Source of the DNA: an uncultured Ruminiclostridium sp.
GTDB taxonomy: Bacteria > Bacillota > Clostridia > Oscillospirales > Ruminococcaceae
Reading direction: 5' to 3'
NCBI GenBank assembly: GCA_947629925.1
Contig: CANRFO010000005.1
Location: 62,001-126,000 of the forward strand
DNA length: 64,000 nt
The position numbers and the translations under genes were made by a program. The notes under the pieces were generated by a model. That model was not told the origin of the DNA and made no database searches. It saw nothing but the letters and a program-made list of their open reading frames with translations. How positions within the stretch are numbered: position 1 is the stretch's first letter; each line of letters starts with the position of its first letter. Below, piece by piece: positions 40,774 through 49,669 of the stretch.

Positions 40774-43581
40774 TCATGCTTTGCTGTCATTCTTTATTTT
40801 TATACTGTACAAATTTACATTTTCATTTATTTTTATTGTAAGATCATGTATACCGTTTACAGGTTTAACTATATGTGTTTCAAATGTTGCAAAATTTTCA
40901 GGCTCTACAAAAGAAGGCAGTTTATAAAACGCTATTTCTTCTTTTTCATTATTGATAAAGAAGGAAATATCTGAAGCGTTTCCTGTGGTAGAGGCTTTGA
41001 AACTGATAATATTTCCGCCTTTGAAATCACAGTCATAGAATGTTATGCTTCCGCCGAAAGTGCCTTTGCCTTTGACATATTCGCGTTTGGAGTCGCTTGT
41101 ATATCGTATTTCAACATTTTTCTTATCATCGTAGGAAATTGCAGGAGTTTTCACAGATAGATCCCTGTATGAGTGCGGTTTACCTGACAATGAGGTTTCC
41201 ACTCTGCATTTGTTGTCGCTGCTGGAACCGCCCGCGTAAATAACATATTTTCCTTCATCAAACACATACTCATTATCAACAACGTCCCAACGCCCGAATT
41301 CTTTTTTATCAATGTTGAATATAAAGTTTACTTTTTCACCTGCTTTTATAAAGCGTCTTTTAAATCTGCAGAGCTGTTTTAGAGGTCGTTTATATCTGCT
41401 GTTCAGCTCAGATATGTAAATTTGAACAACTTCATCTCCATCTGTTTCAGAGATGTTTTCAACATCAACACTTACTTTGACAGTATTTTTCTTATCAGTT
41501 ACATTCAGATTATCATATTTGAATTCAGAATAGCTTAAACCGTATCCGAACGGATAAAGCGGCTTTCCGTCATAATAAAGATATGTGGATCTTGTTTTTA
41601 TAATATCATAATCGAGTATATCAGGAAGCTCATCAGTCGATTTATACCAAGTTAAAGATGTTCTGCCTGCGGGATTATTTAATCCGATAATTGTCTGAGC
41701 AACAGCGTTTCCCATTTCTGCTCCGCCGTGTGCTGTGTATATTATCGCAGGAAGCAATCTATCTAACTTTGTTATTGAGTAAGGATAACTTGATATTATG
41801 CAGGTTACGGTATTTTTATTGACTGCAAAAACATTTTTTATAAGATTGGTTTCAAACTGAGGAAGCTCAATACTTTTTCTGTCATATTCCTCACGGGCTA
41901 CCATCATAGGGTCGTTTCCGACGCATACGATTGCGTGGTCGCATTTTGCAGCTATGTTTTTGGCTCTTTCTATGCCGTTATCCAGTATTTCTTCAATAAA
42001 AAGCCGATTGTCTTCTGTCCTGCTTCCTTCATCGGCAGAAAGACAGCTATTCTGGTCAACAAATACAGATTTGTTGTTCCAACTTTTATAAGTTGTATAT
42101 TTTCCTGTTGATGAAGGCTTAAGAATGCTTCTTACAAACCATTGGAAAAGGGAAGTGTCTGATGCGCTGTAAATACCGTTTTCAGAAATATATTTTTTAT
42201 TTTTTACAGATAAAAGAACTATTTCATCTCCGCGGTCGCATTTTATAAATTTACAGCTTTCGTCAATAATATCACAGTCGGCCTTGACTGTACCGTCGTC
42301 CTTTACGCTGAGATACTTATTGTTATATACCGATTTAACAGCAACTATATCCATTGCATCTTCGCAGTAAATTTCTGCATTCGGGAGCAATTTTTTTAAG
42401 CCGTCATATACGGTTACATTATAAGATGTTGTTCCTGTGTACCAGTCACGGAAATTTTCTTTTGCATGAATACCTATAAGTGCAAGTTTTTTTATGTTTT
42501 CTTTTTTAATAGGAAGCAAACCGTTGTTTTTAAGCAAGGTTATTGTTTCCTTTGCTGCTTGAAGATTAAGAGATTTAAATTCTGCGCAGTTTACTTTGCT
42601 CTTTGAAATATTTCGGTAAGGATCATTTTCAGGAGGATTAAATTCTCCAAGCAAAAAACGGGGATAGAGCGCATTTATAACTGCTTTGTCCAGCTCATGT
42701 TCATTCAGCAATCCTTTTTTCAGTGCATATCTTAGAGATTCAACAACGGTTTCTTCATTATCACACATTATGTCTGTGCCGTTTTTTATTGCCATTGATA
42801 TTGTTTGAGCATGATTTTTTGTGAAATTATGATGAGTTACGGTTTGCGTAAAATCGCCGCCGTCAGTCAATGCGTATTTCATGCCCCATTTCTTTTTGCA
42901 AATTTCATTTATTTCCGGGTTCAGCATTGCGGGAAGACCGTTAACGGAATTATATGATGTCATGATTCCGGGGGCATATCCTGCTTCTATTGCAGGTTTA
43001 AATGCGCGGTAATAATATTCGTATTTCGTCCTCGGTTCTATATTTGATGATGAAGATGTTCTGTTTGCTTCGTTATTATTGGCGTAAAAATGTTTCAGGG
43101 AAGGGACAGCTCTATAATAATCAGGGTCATTTCCTACAATACCCTTTGTATAATGTTTTACCATTTGTCCTGCAAGAAAAGGATCCTCGCCGTAGCATTC
43201 TTCGGTCCTGCCCCAGCGCGGATCTCGGCATAAATCCACAGTAGGCCCGAAAAGGACAAGGTGGTTCCATTTTGAGTTTTGGTCATAATATCTAAGTTCT
43301 GTTCCGGCTGCTTCTCCTATTTTCTCCATAAGCTCCGTATCAAACATTGACGCCATTCCGATAGGTTGAGGGAAAACAGTAGCAGGTTCGTCATCGTTGT
43401 GAGAAACATATCCTCTTGCAATTTCGCCGCCTATTCCGAAATCTTTTATGCCGAGGCGCGGTATTCCCGCCTGATGTGTGGGGATAAGATGGATTTTTTC
43501 TTCAGTCGTAAGTAGCGAAACTAAGTTTTTTATGCGTTTCTTTAAAGGAAGAGATGTGTTGAGATAGCCATATTTTTTCAT
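40774..43581 (-). CDS. Glycoside hydrolase family 3 (beta-glucosidase/xylosidase-like) with an internal inserted domain and C-terminal CBM6/35-like region
   Basis: GPTVDLCRDPRWGRTEECYGEDPFLAG; KHFYANNNEANRT; YALTDGGDF; PFGYGLSYSEFKY; insertion around 41990-42355. Confidence 0.9.
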   Translation of the reverse strand: MKKYGYLNTSLPLKKRIKNLVSLLTTEEKIHLIPTHQAGIPRLGIKDFGIGGEIARGYVSHNDDEPATVFPQPIGMASMFDTELMEKIGEAAGTELRYYDQNSKWNHLVLFGPTVDLCRDPRWGRTEECYGEDPFLAGQMVKHYTKGIVGNDPDYYRAVPSLKHFYANNNEANRTSSSSNIEPRTKYEYYYRAFKPAIEAGYAPGIMTSYNSVNGLPAMLNPEINEICKKKWGMKYALTDGGDFTQTVTHHNFTKNHAQTISMAIKNGTDIMCDNEETVVESLRYALKKGLLNEHELDKAVINALYPRFLLGEFNPPENDPYRNISKSKVNCAEFKSLNLQAAKETITLLKNNGLLPIKKENIKKLALIGIHAKENFRDWYTGTTSYNVTVYDGLKKLLPNAEIYCEDAMDIVAVKSVYNNKYLSVKDDGTVKADCDIIDESCKFIKCDRGDEIVLLSVKNKKYISENGIYSASDTSLFQWFVRSILKPSSTGKYTTYKSWNNKSVFVDQNSCLSADEGSRTEDNRLFIEEILDNGIERAKNIAAKCDHAIVCVGNDPMMVAREEYDRKSIELPQFETNLIKNVFAVNKNTVTCIISSYPYSITKLDRLLPAIIYTAHGGAEMGNAVAQTIIGLNNPAGRTSLTWYKSTDELPDILDYDIIKTRSTYLYYDGKPLYPFGYGLSYSEFKYDNLNVTDKKNTVKVSVDVENISETDGDEVVQIYISELNSRYKRPLKQLCRFKRRFIKAGEKVNFIFNIDKKEFGRWDVVDNEYVFDEGKYVIYAGGSSSDNKCRVETSLSGKPHSYRDLSVKTPAISYDDKKNVEIRYTSDSKREYVKGKGTFGGSITFYDCDFKGGNIISFKASTTGNASDISFFINNEKEEIAFYKLPSFVEPENFATFETHIVKPVNGIHDLTIKINENVNLYSIKIKNDSKA

Positions 43582-43660
43582 ATATCATACCTCAGATAAA
43601 AGATAATAATTTGTCATATTTTATTATATTATGACTTAAAGTTTATGTCAATAATTTCAC

Positions 43661-43689
43661 TTGATAAAAAAGTTAAAATATGTTACAAT
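43661..43689 (+). promoter_or_regulatory. Sigma70-type promoter upstream of mazG cluster
   Basis: TTGATA-17 nt-TACAAT. Confidence 0.65.
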
Positions 43690-43742
43690 TTGAAAAAACG
43701 AGATTTAATTGTAAAGATGGCAAAAATGGAGGATAAATCAGT

Positions 43743-44564
43743 ATGGATCTGCAAACAACAACCGATAAAGATAAGGAAAGAGAAGTATATCCTACAAAAG
43801 AAAAATATGATATAAGCGACCTGCTTGCGATAATGAAGATATTGCGAAGTGAAAACGGCTGCGCATGGGATAAGGAGCAGGATCATCATTCAATCAGAAT
43901 GAATGTCCTCGAAGAAGCCTATGAAGTTATGGAAGCAATCGATTCAAACAACGCTGATCTACTTAAAGAAGAGCTTGGAGATTTGTTGCTTCAGGTGGTA
44001 TTCCATGCAGAAATGGAGAACGAGGTAGGTTCTTTTGCTTTTGACGATGTGTGTGACGGAATATGCAAAAAACTTATATACAGGCATCCTCATGTTTTCG
44101 GAAACATTCACGTTGAAAATTCAGCGGAGGTGTTGAAAAACTGGGATTCTTTAAAGAGCAAGTCAAAGGGCGAAGAAACGTCAACTCAAAGGCTTGAAAG
44201 TGTACCTAAACTCCTTCCTGCACTGATGAGAGGCGATAAAGTTTGCAAAAGAGCTGCGAATACAGGCATAGAATGTATAAAACCCGATGAAGCGGTGGAA
44301 AATATTAAAAACAGCGTTTCAAAGCTGGAAAAAGCAGTTTCTTTGTCTGATGAAGATGATATAGAAAATAAATTGGGTGAAGTTCTGTTTGCTTGCTGTA
44401 ATTTGGCATCACTTTTTAAGAAAGATAGTGAAAATGCCTTGACAAACGCTGTAAATCAGTTTATAATGCACTTTAGAGCGATGGAAGAAACTGCTTTGAA
44501 CAGCGGCTCTACCATTGATAAAACTCCTGCCGAGGAGGTAAAGGCTCTGTATTCTTTCAAATAA
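43743..44564 (+). CDS. mazG: Nucleoside triphosphate pyrophosphohydrolase MazG
   Basis: LRSENGCAWDKEQDHHSIRMNVLEEAYEVMEAIDSNN; EELGDLLLQVVFHAEM; YRHPHVFG. Confidence 0.94.
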   Translation: MDLQTTTDKDKEREVYPTKEKYDISDLLAIMKILRSENGCAWDKEQDHHSIRMNVLEEAYEVMEAIDSNNADLLKEELGDLLLQVVFHAEMENEVGSFAFDDVCDGICKKLIYRHPHVFGNIHVENSAEVLKNWDSLKSKSKGEETSTQRLESVPKLLPALMRGDKVCKRAANTGIECIKPDEAVENIKNSVSKLEKAVSLSDEDDIENKLGEVLFACCNLASLFKKDSENALTNAVNQFIMHFRAMEETALNSGSTIDKTPAEEVKALYSFK

Positions 44565-44604
44565 CAGTAAAGTGCAGTTTAAACGGTTCATTTAGGAGGT
44601 AATG

Positions 44605-44880
44605 ATGACAAAGTCGGAACTTATAACATCTGTATCTGAAAAAGCAGGTATAACGAAAAAGGACTCTGAAAAAGCAATTTCCGCTATCATTGAAGCTATA
44701 ACGGAATCACTTGCAAACGGAGAAAAAGTTCAGCTCGTGGGCTTCGGAACTTTTGAAGTGAGAGAACGCGCGGAAAGAACGGGAGTGAATCCACGCACTC
44801 AGCAGAAGATAGTTATTTCTGCCACCAAGGTCCCTGCTTTTAAAGCAGGAGCTTCGTTAAAGGAAGCAGTAGCGGAATAA
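44605..44880 (+). CDS. hup: HU-family DNA-binding protein
   Basis: MTKSELITSVSEKAGITKKDSEKAISAIIEAITESLANGEKVQLVGFGTFEVRERAERTGVNPRTQQKI. Confidence 0.97.
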   Translation: MTKSELITSVSEKAGITKKDSEKAISAIIEAITESLANGEKVQLVGFGTFEVRERAERTGVNPRTQQKIVISATKVPAFKAGASLKEAVAE

Positions 44881-44963
44881 TTATTAAAAATTCATATTTT
44901 TTGGGGCAGCCTTCATAATGGAGGCTCCCCCTAATTTATCTTTAATGCAGAAAGGAAAAATAA

Positions 44964-45203
44964 ATGAGACTGGATAAATATTTAAAGGTTTCAAGGCTTA
45001 TAAAACGTCGTACCGTTGCAAATGAGGCGTGTGACGCCGAGAAGATATTTGTTAACGGAAAACCTGCCAGAGCATCTTATGAGGTTAAAACCAATGATAT
45101 TATCGAAATACATATAGGCAAAACTCCTCTTAAAGTAAAAGTACTTAAAATTGTCGAGGTCGTAGGAAAAGAAGGAAGCTCAGAGCTTTATGAAGTAGTT
45201 TGA
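44964..45203 (+). CDS. rqcP: S4-domain RNA-binding protein RqcP/YabO
   Basis: MRLDKYLKVSRLIKRRTVANEACDAEKIFVNGKPARASYEVKTNDIIEI. Confidence 0.94.
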   Translation: MRLDKYLKVSRLIKRRTVANEACDAEKIFVNGKPARASYEVKTNDIIEIHIGKTPLKVKVLKIVEVVGKEGSSELYEVV

Positions 45204-45275
45204 TGTTCTAAAATAATAAACGCCGCATAGAAATATATCAAACGGTTGTCCGTTTGAAAAGGAGGCGTTTTATTT

Positions 45276-45551
45276 ATGGAACAAAAAAATATTCTCCATA
45301 ATCTTGTGATGGAAAACAGAAAACGGCTGGTATTATCAGGAGTAAAAGAGGTAGAAGGCTTTACTGAAACAGAGGTGTGCCTTTATACAGATATGGGACA
45401 GCTCACCATAAAAGGGAAGAACCTGAAGGTTAATCAGGTAAGCACCGAAACAGGTGAACTTACGATGACAGGGGATATGATAAACGTACTAATTTACTCC
45501 GAAAAAACAAGGCGTTCTCCTGATAATTTTATAACAAAGCTTTTCAGGTGA
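45276..45551 (+). CDS. yabP: Sporulation protein YabP
   Basis: NILHNLVMENRKRLVLSGVKEVEGFTETEVCLYTDMGQLTIKGKNLKVNQ. Confidence 0.93.
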   Translation: MEQKNILHNLVMENRKRLVLSGVKEVEGFTETEVCLYTDMGQLTIKGKNLKVNQVSTETGELTMTGDMINVLIYSEKTRRSPDNFITKLFR

Positions 45552-45558
45552 GTTAGCT

Positions 45559-46107
45559 ATGTTTGAAAATATAAGCTCCACAATGAACCAGTGCTTTGTT
45601 TTCTTTATCGCAGGAATAGTTATGGGACTATTTTATGAGGCGCTGAGATTTTCCCGCATGCTTATCCGACATAATGCCGTGGCTGTTTGCATAGAGGACG
45701 CTGTTTATCTTTCCTTAACTGCTGTAATAGGATTCATTATTGCACTTTCTGTCGGAATAGGTTATTTCAGAATATACTATATAGTTTGTGAGGTAATAGG
45801 CGCAATACTTTATTTTTTGACATTAGGCAGGCTTATAAATTACGCGCTGAGGCATTTTTCAAATGCTGTAAAACACATATTAAGAGTGTTTTTTGACAAA
45901 ATAATTCAATTTTCACGAAAATATATTGTACCAATTGCAAAAAAAGTATCGCCTTTATTTAGCAAATTCGCTGAAATTGCTGAAAATGTAAAAAAATATC
46001 GAAAAAAAGGCTTGAAAAGCGAACATAGTATGATGTATAATAAAAAAGAACAATCAGACGGCGGAGGTGAAAACAGAAGTGTCGTCCAAGCCAAAATCAG
46101 AAAATAA
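45559..46107 (+). CDS. yabQ: Spore cortex biosynthesis protein YabQ
   Basis: Membrane protein immediately after yabP; FFIAGIVMGLFYEALRFSRMLI. Confidence 0.88.
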   Translation: MFENISSTMNQCFVFFIAGIVMGLFYEALRFSRMLIRHNAVAVCIEDAVYLSLTAVIGFIIALSVGIGYFRIYYIVCEVIGAILYFLTLGRLINYALRHFSNAVKHILRVFFDKIIQFSRKYIVPIAKKVSPLFSKFAEIAENVKKYRKKGLKSEHSMMYNKKEQSDGGGENRSVVQAKIRK

Positions 46108-46375
46108 ACACGGCTCTTTGCTGTTTTACCTTGCTTTGGCAACTGTGTTTATATTTGCTCTCGTTGAGATAATATCCATGCAGGTCGAAATTTCTAAAAG
46201 AAATGCTGAATTGGATTCCGTTACAAATGAGTTGAATAATGTTCTTGTTGCGAATGAGCAGCTTAAACGTTACAGCAGTGCGGAAAATCAAATTGATTAT
46301 ATTGAGCAGATAGCGCGTGATCAGCTTGATTATTCATATTCAGACGAAACAGTATATTATTTTGTACCCAAATGA
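46079..46375 (+). CDS. divIC: Septum formation initiator (DivIC/FtsB-like)
   Basis: Single TM plus coiled coil, IEQIARDQLDYSYSDETVYYFVPK; overlaps yabQ 3' end; GTG start with GGAGG. Confidence 0.88.
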   Translation: MSSKPKSENKHGSLLFYLALATVFIFALVEIISMQVEISKRNAELDSVTNELNNVLVANEQLKRYSSAENQIDYIEQIARDQLDYSYSDETVYYFVPK

Positions 46376-46388
46376 TTTGTATGTAAAT

Positions 46389-46430
46389 AAAATCCCTTTG
46401 ACGTTCAATAAGCCGTCAAAGGGATTTTTT
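46389..46430. terminator. Intrinsic terminator
   Basis: AAATCCCTTTGACG-N-CGTCAAAGGGATTTTTT. Confidence 0.85.
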
Positions 46431-47376
46431 ATGATTTGATATAATCCTTTAAAATTTCAGGATTGAATATATTTGGCAACGCATTTTCGATTATTTCACT
46501 CAGACTTTCACCGATTTCCGGGTCGACGTCGTTGTTTTTGATAAATTGTGACAATGCCTTTGATCTAAAAAAGCTTTTTTCATTTTTTGCTTTTGGACGC
46601 TGTTCTATGATATTCTCCACATCGATGTTTTCTATCGGCTTTGCGTCGTTAAACAGTATAGTGTTTATATTATGCAAACAGTTTAAAAAAGCATATTCAG
46701 ATATTTCACTTAAACATGATGCTGCAGAAAAAAGCCGCGGAGTAACTGAACTTTCGTTCGGCATTCCGAAAAAGACATCAAGATAAGCGATAAACATTTC
46801 AAGAGGAGTGAATGTATGCTTTGCCGCAAATGAAAGAGTCATCATCTCAGCGTCAGCACAATATGCGTCAACAGCGCTTATCAATCCGTTCATAGAAGTA
46901 TTGAGCGGACAAATATCCAAAATAATTCCGCATTTAGCTTTATAGTCGGTTATAAATTGACTAAGACAGTCCTCATCCTGAAAATCCTTTACAATTCGGA
47001 TAATATCTGCACATTCGGAATTTTGTATTGTTTCAATATCGTCGGATAACTCATCAAGTTTTATATTTTCTGCATTTATTTCAATTATTATTTTTGAAGC
47101 AGGAAAATTCTTTGCTAAAGAAATCATGTTTATAGGCAGAACAACATACGCAAAGTCCTTTTGAAGAAGCGTAAGAAGGTCAGTCACATCTTCGACTCTG
47201 AATATGAATTTGCTGCTCATATCAATATCATTAGGAAAATATTTCAGAGCGTGACTGTCTGTTTCTATGTAATCAACGCATATGTTAAGCAGTGATACGG
47301 CATAATCATATATATTTTTTTCATCTGTATTTTCGGTAAAATCAATATTGCACAGGCTGTTATCGACTATAATCAT
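46429..47376 (-). CDS. Hypothetical protein, possibly a degenerate HMGL-like (DRE-TIM) barrel
   Basis: 315 aa ORF; segment MNGLISAVDAYCADAEMMTLSFAAKHTFTPLEMFIAYLDVFFG resembles C-terminal barrel part of HMGL-like lyases. Confidence 0.6.
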   Translation of the reverse strand: MIIVDNSLCNIDFTENTDEKNIYDYAVSLLNICVDYIETDSHALKYFPNDIDMSSKFIFRVEDVTDLLTLLQKDFAYVVLPINMISLAKNFPASKIIIEINAENIKLDELSDDIETIQNSECADIIRIVKDFQDEDCLSQFITDYKAKCGIILDICPLNTSMNGLISAVDAYCADAEMMTLSFAAKHTFTPLEMFIAYLDVFFGMPNESSVTPRLFSAASCLSEISEYAFLNCLHNINTILFNDAKPIENIDVENIIEQRPKAKNEKSFFRSKALSQFIKNNDVDPEIGESLSEIIENALPNIFNPEILKDYIKS

Positions 47377-47482
47377 AAAAATTATTGAACCTTTCTTATA
47401 TTTCAGTAATTATTTTATCACACTCCGAATATTTTTTCAATACAAGCTTATAGGAAAAAGTAGGTTTTTGTTATAAAAACTG

Positions 47483-47511
47483 TTTACTTTTAATCCTGAT
47501 TTTGGTATAAT
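47483..47511 (+). promoter_or_regulatory. Sigma70-type promoter upstream of tepA
   Basis: TTTACT-17 nt-TATAAT. Confidence 0.6.
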
Positions 47512-47596
47512 AATATAATGTGGGTAGGTATGGACATGTATATTTCGCCATATTCCGAAAAAAATAACTTAAAAGTTATTTTTGAAAGGTGATAAT

Positions 47597-48523
47597 ATGG
47601 GAAATAAAAAAAATAAGCATAACGAGCCTTCTAAACCTACTGAACCCATCGAAGGAACCGAGGCTGATACTCAGAACGAGGAAACTCTTGATGAAAATCA
47701 AAACCAAAGGATAATTGATACGGGAATAGTGGCTACCAATGCCAAGCATGCGATACATTGTCTTACTGTTATCGGACAGATAGAGGGACATTACATTCTG
47801 CCTCCTCAGAATAAGACCACAAAGTATGAACACATTATTCCCGCTCTTGTAGCAATTGAACAGGATCCTGATATTGAAGGACTTTTGATTATTCTTAATA
47901 CGGTTGGCGGAGATGTCGAAGCGGGGCTTGCGATCTCAGAGTTGATTGCAGGAATGAAAAAGCCGACTGTATCAATTGTTGTGGGAGGCGGTCATTCGAT
48001 CGGAGTTCCGCTTGCAGTAAGCGCAAAGCAGAGCTTTATCGTCCCTTCCGCTACAATGACAATTCACCCTGTAAGAATGAACGGTTTATTGCTGGGGATA
48101 CCTCAGACGTTATCTTACTTCGACCGAATGCAGGAAAGAATAATCAATTTTGTAACTAAGAACAGCGGAATGTCTGCTTCAAGGTTTAAAGAGCTTATGA
48201 TGAAAAAAGATGAACTTGTCATGGATGTCGGCTCAGTAGTTGACGGTGAAACAGCTGTAAAAGAGGGACTTATTGATAATCTTGGCGGGTTATCCGACGC
48301 TGTTCAGTGCCTTTATGATATGATAGAAAGTGAAGAAAGCGAAAAGAAGAGTCCTGCGAAAAAAAAGAATGCAAAAAAAAGATCGTATAAAACTTCAGGA
48401 ACAAAAAAATCCGCATCTTTACCGCTTGATGAACAACGAGCTGTTTCACTGCTCAATATGATTTGCAGCGGCGAGATCGTTTATGAAAACGGACAATTTG
48501 TCCCTTCTGGGAGGGACGAATGA
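47597..48523 (+). CDS. tepA: ClpP-like translocation-enhancing protein TepA
   Basis: [68 protein letters not shown]. Confidence 0.93.
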   Translation: MGNKKNKHNEPSKPTEPIEGTEADTQNEETLDENQNQRIIDTGIVATNAKHAIHCLTVIGQIEGHYILPPQNKTTKYEHIIPALVAIEQDPDIEGLLIILNTVGGDVEAGLAISELIAGMKKPTVSIVVGGGHSIGVPLAVSAKQSFIVPSATMTIHPVRMNGLLLGIPQTLSYFDRMQERIINFVTKNSGMSASRFKELMMKKDELVMDVGSVVDGETAVKEGLIDNLGGLSDAVQCLYDMIESEESEKKSPAKKKNAKKRSYKTSGTKKSASLPLDEQRAVSLLNMICSGEIVYENGQFVPSGRDE

Positions 48524-48705
48524 TGATTTATTCAATAATAAGTGATTTTGATATTTTTTTTGATATTAGTCAGTTAAATGAGCAATATTCATTGTCTGAC
48601 CCGAATAAAAAGCTGTCAAAAAACGAGCAAAAAAGACCGTCTGACTTTTTTTCAACAGATCCGAAGGATTATCTTAGGAAAAGCGGAAATATGTATATAG
48701 GCTGA
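48520..48705 (+). CDS. YlzJ-like small protein
   Basis: 61 aa, ...[20 protein letters not shown]; YlzJ position between tepA and spoIIIE. Confidence 0.7.
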   Translation: MMIYSIISDFDIFFDISQLNEQYSLSDPNKKLSKNEQKRPSDFFSTDPKDYLRKSGNMYIG

Positions 48706-48755
48706 CGGTCAGCCTTACATATCAATAAAAAGAAAGGTACATAATTTTACTGTTT

Positions 48756-49613
48756 ATGGAATATTTTTCTATAATTATTCAGGGAATAATTCAAGGGCTT
48801 ACTGAATTTCTTCCTGTTTCAAGTTCAGGTCATTTGTCAGTGGCTCAGCATTTTCTGGGAGTTGAAGAATCGACCCTATTGATCTCCATTGTGCTTCACC
48901 TCGGAACTCTTGTGGCTGTTTTTATCGCATTTTGGAAAGACATCTGGGAGATCATAAAAGAATTTTTTCTTTCTATTAAGGATATTTTTACAGGCAAATT
49001 TTCGTGGCATGATATGAATGACAGCAGACGCATGCTTTTTATGGTGATCATTGCCACGCTTCTCCTTGTGCCTGCATACCTTGTTAAAGACTTCTTCACT
49101 TCTATGGAAGGCGACGGAGATATAATATTTGAGGGCTGCGCATTTTTGTTTACAGCGCTTTTACTGTTCTTATCAGACGCTTGTATCAAAGGTTACAAAA
49201 CAGGCAAGGACATGAGCGTAAAAGATGCAGTTGCAATCGGGCTATTCCAATGCGTTGCGCTTTTCCCTGGAGTTTCACGTTCAGGTTCAACCATAACGGC
49301 AGGCTTGTTCAGCGGGCTTTCGAGAGAAACGGCGGTTAAATTTGCCTTTATTTTAGGTATTCCCGCAATTCTCGGCGGAAGCGTATTGGAAATAAAAGAC
49401 GCATTTGATACAGGTATAGAATTCAATGTCCCTCTTTTGGCAATCGGATTTATTGTTTCGGCAGTAGTAGGTCTTCTTTCAATAAAACTTGTAAGCCTTG
49501 TAACAAAAAAGAACAAATTCAAGTTTTTCGGTATTTATCTTGTTGTTCTCGGCTTATTATGCGTTATTGCGGGATTATATGAAAATATTACAGGAACGCA
49601 TATCGGAATTTGA
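48756..49613 (+). CDS. uppP: Undecaprenyl-diphosphatase UppP/BacA
   Basis: QGLTEFLPVSSSGHLSVAQHFLG; PGVSRSGSTITAGL. Confidence 0.97.
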   Translation: MEYFSIIIQGIIQGLTEFLPVSSSGHLSVAQHFLGVEESTLLISIVLHLGTLVAVFIAFWKDIWEIIKEFFLSIKDIFTGKFSWHDMNDSRRMLFMVIIATLLLVPAYLVKDFFTSMEGDGDIIFEGCAFLFTALLLFLSDACIKGYKTGKDMSVKDAVAIGLFQCVALFPGVSRSGSTITAGLFSGLSRETAVKFAFILGIPAILGGSVLEIKDAFDTGIEFNVPLLAIGFIVSAVVGLLSIKLVSLVTKKNKFKFFGIYLVVLGLLCVIAGLYENITGTHIGI

Positions 49614-49669
49614 TAATTACATTTATGTTGGGAAAATAAACAGACAGGATGTTTAAAACGGAGGTTTAA

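Noticed and set aside
45205-45240. Sigma-E promoter upstream of yabP
   Set aside because: CATAGAAAT resembles a -10 but no suitable -35 at 13-15 nt spacing was found.
48696-48715. GGCTGA-CGG-TCAGCC hairpin at the ylzJ stop codon as a terminator
   Set aside because: Only a 6-bp stem and not followed by a T-tract.
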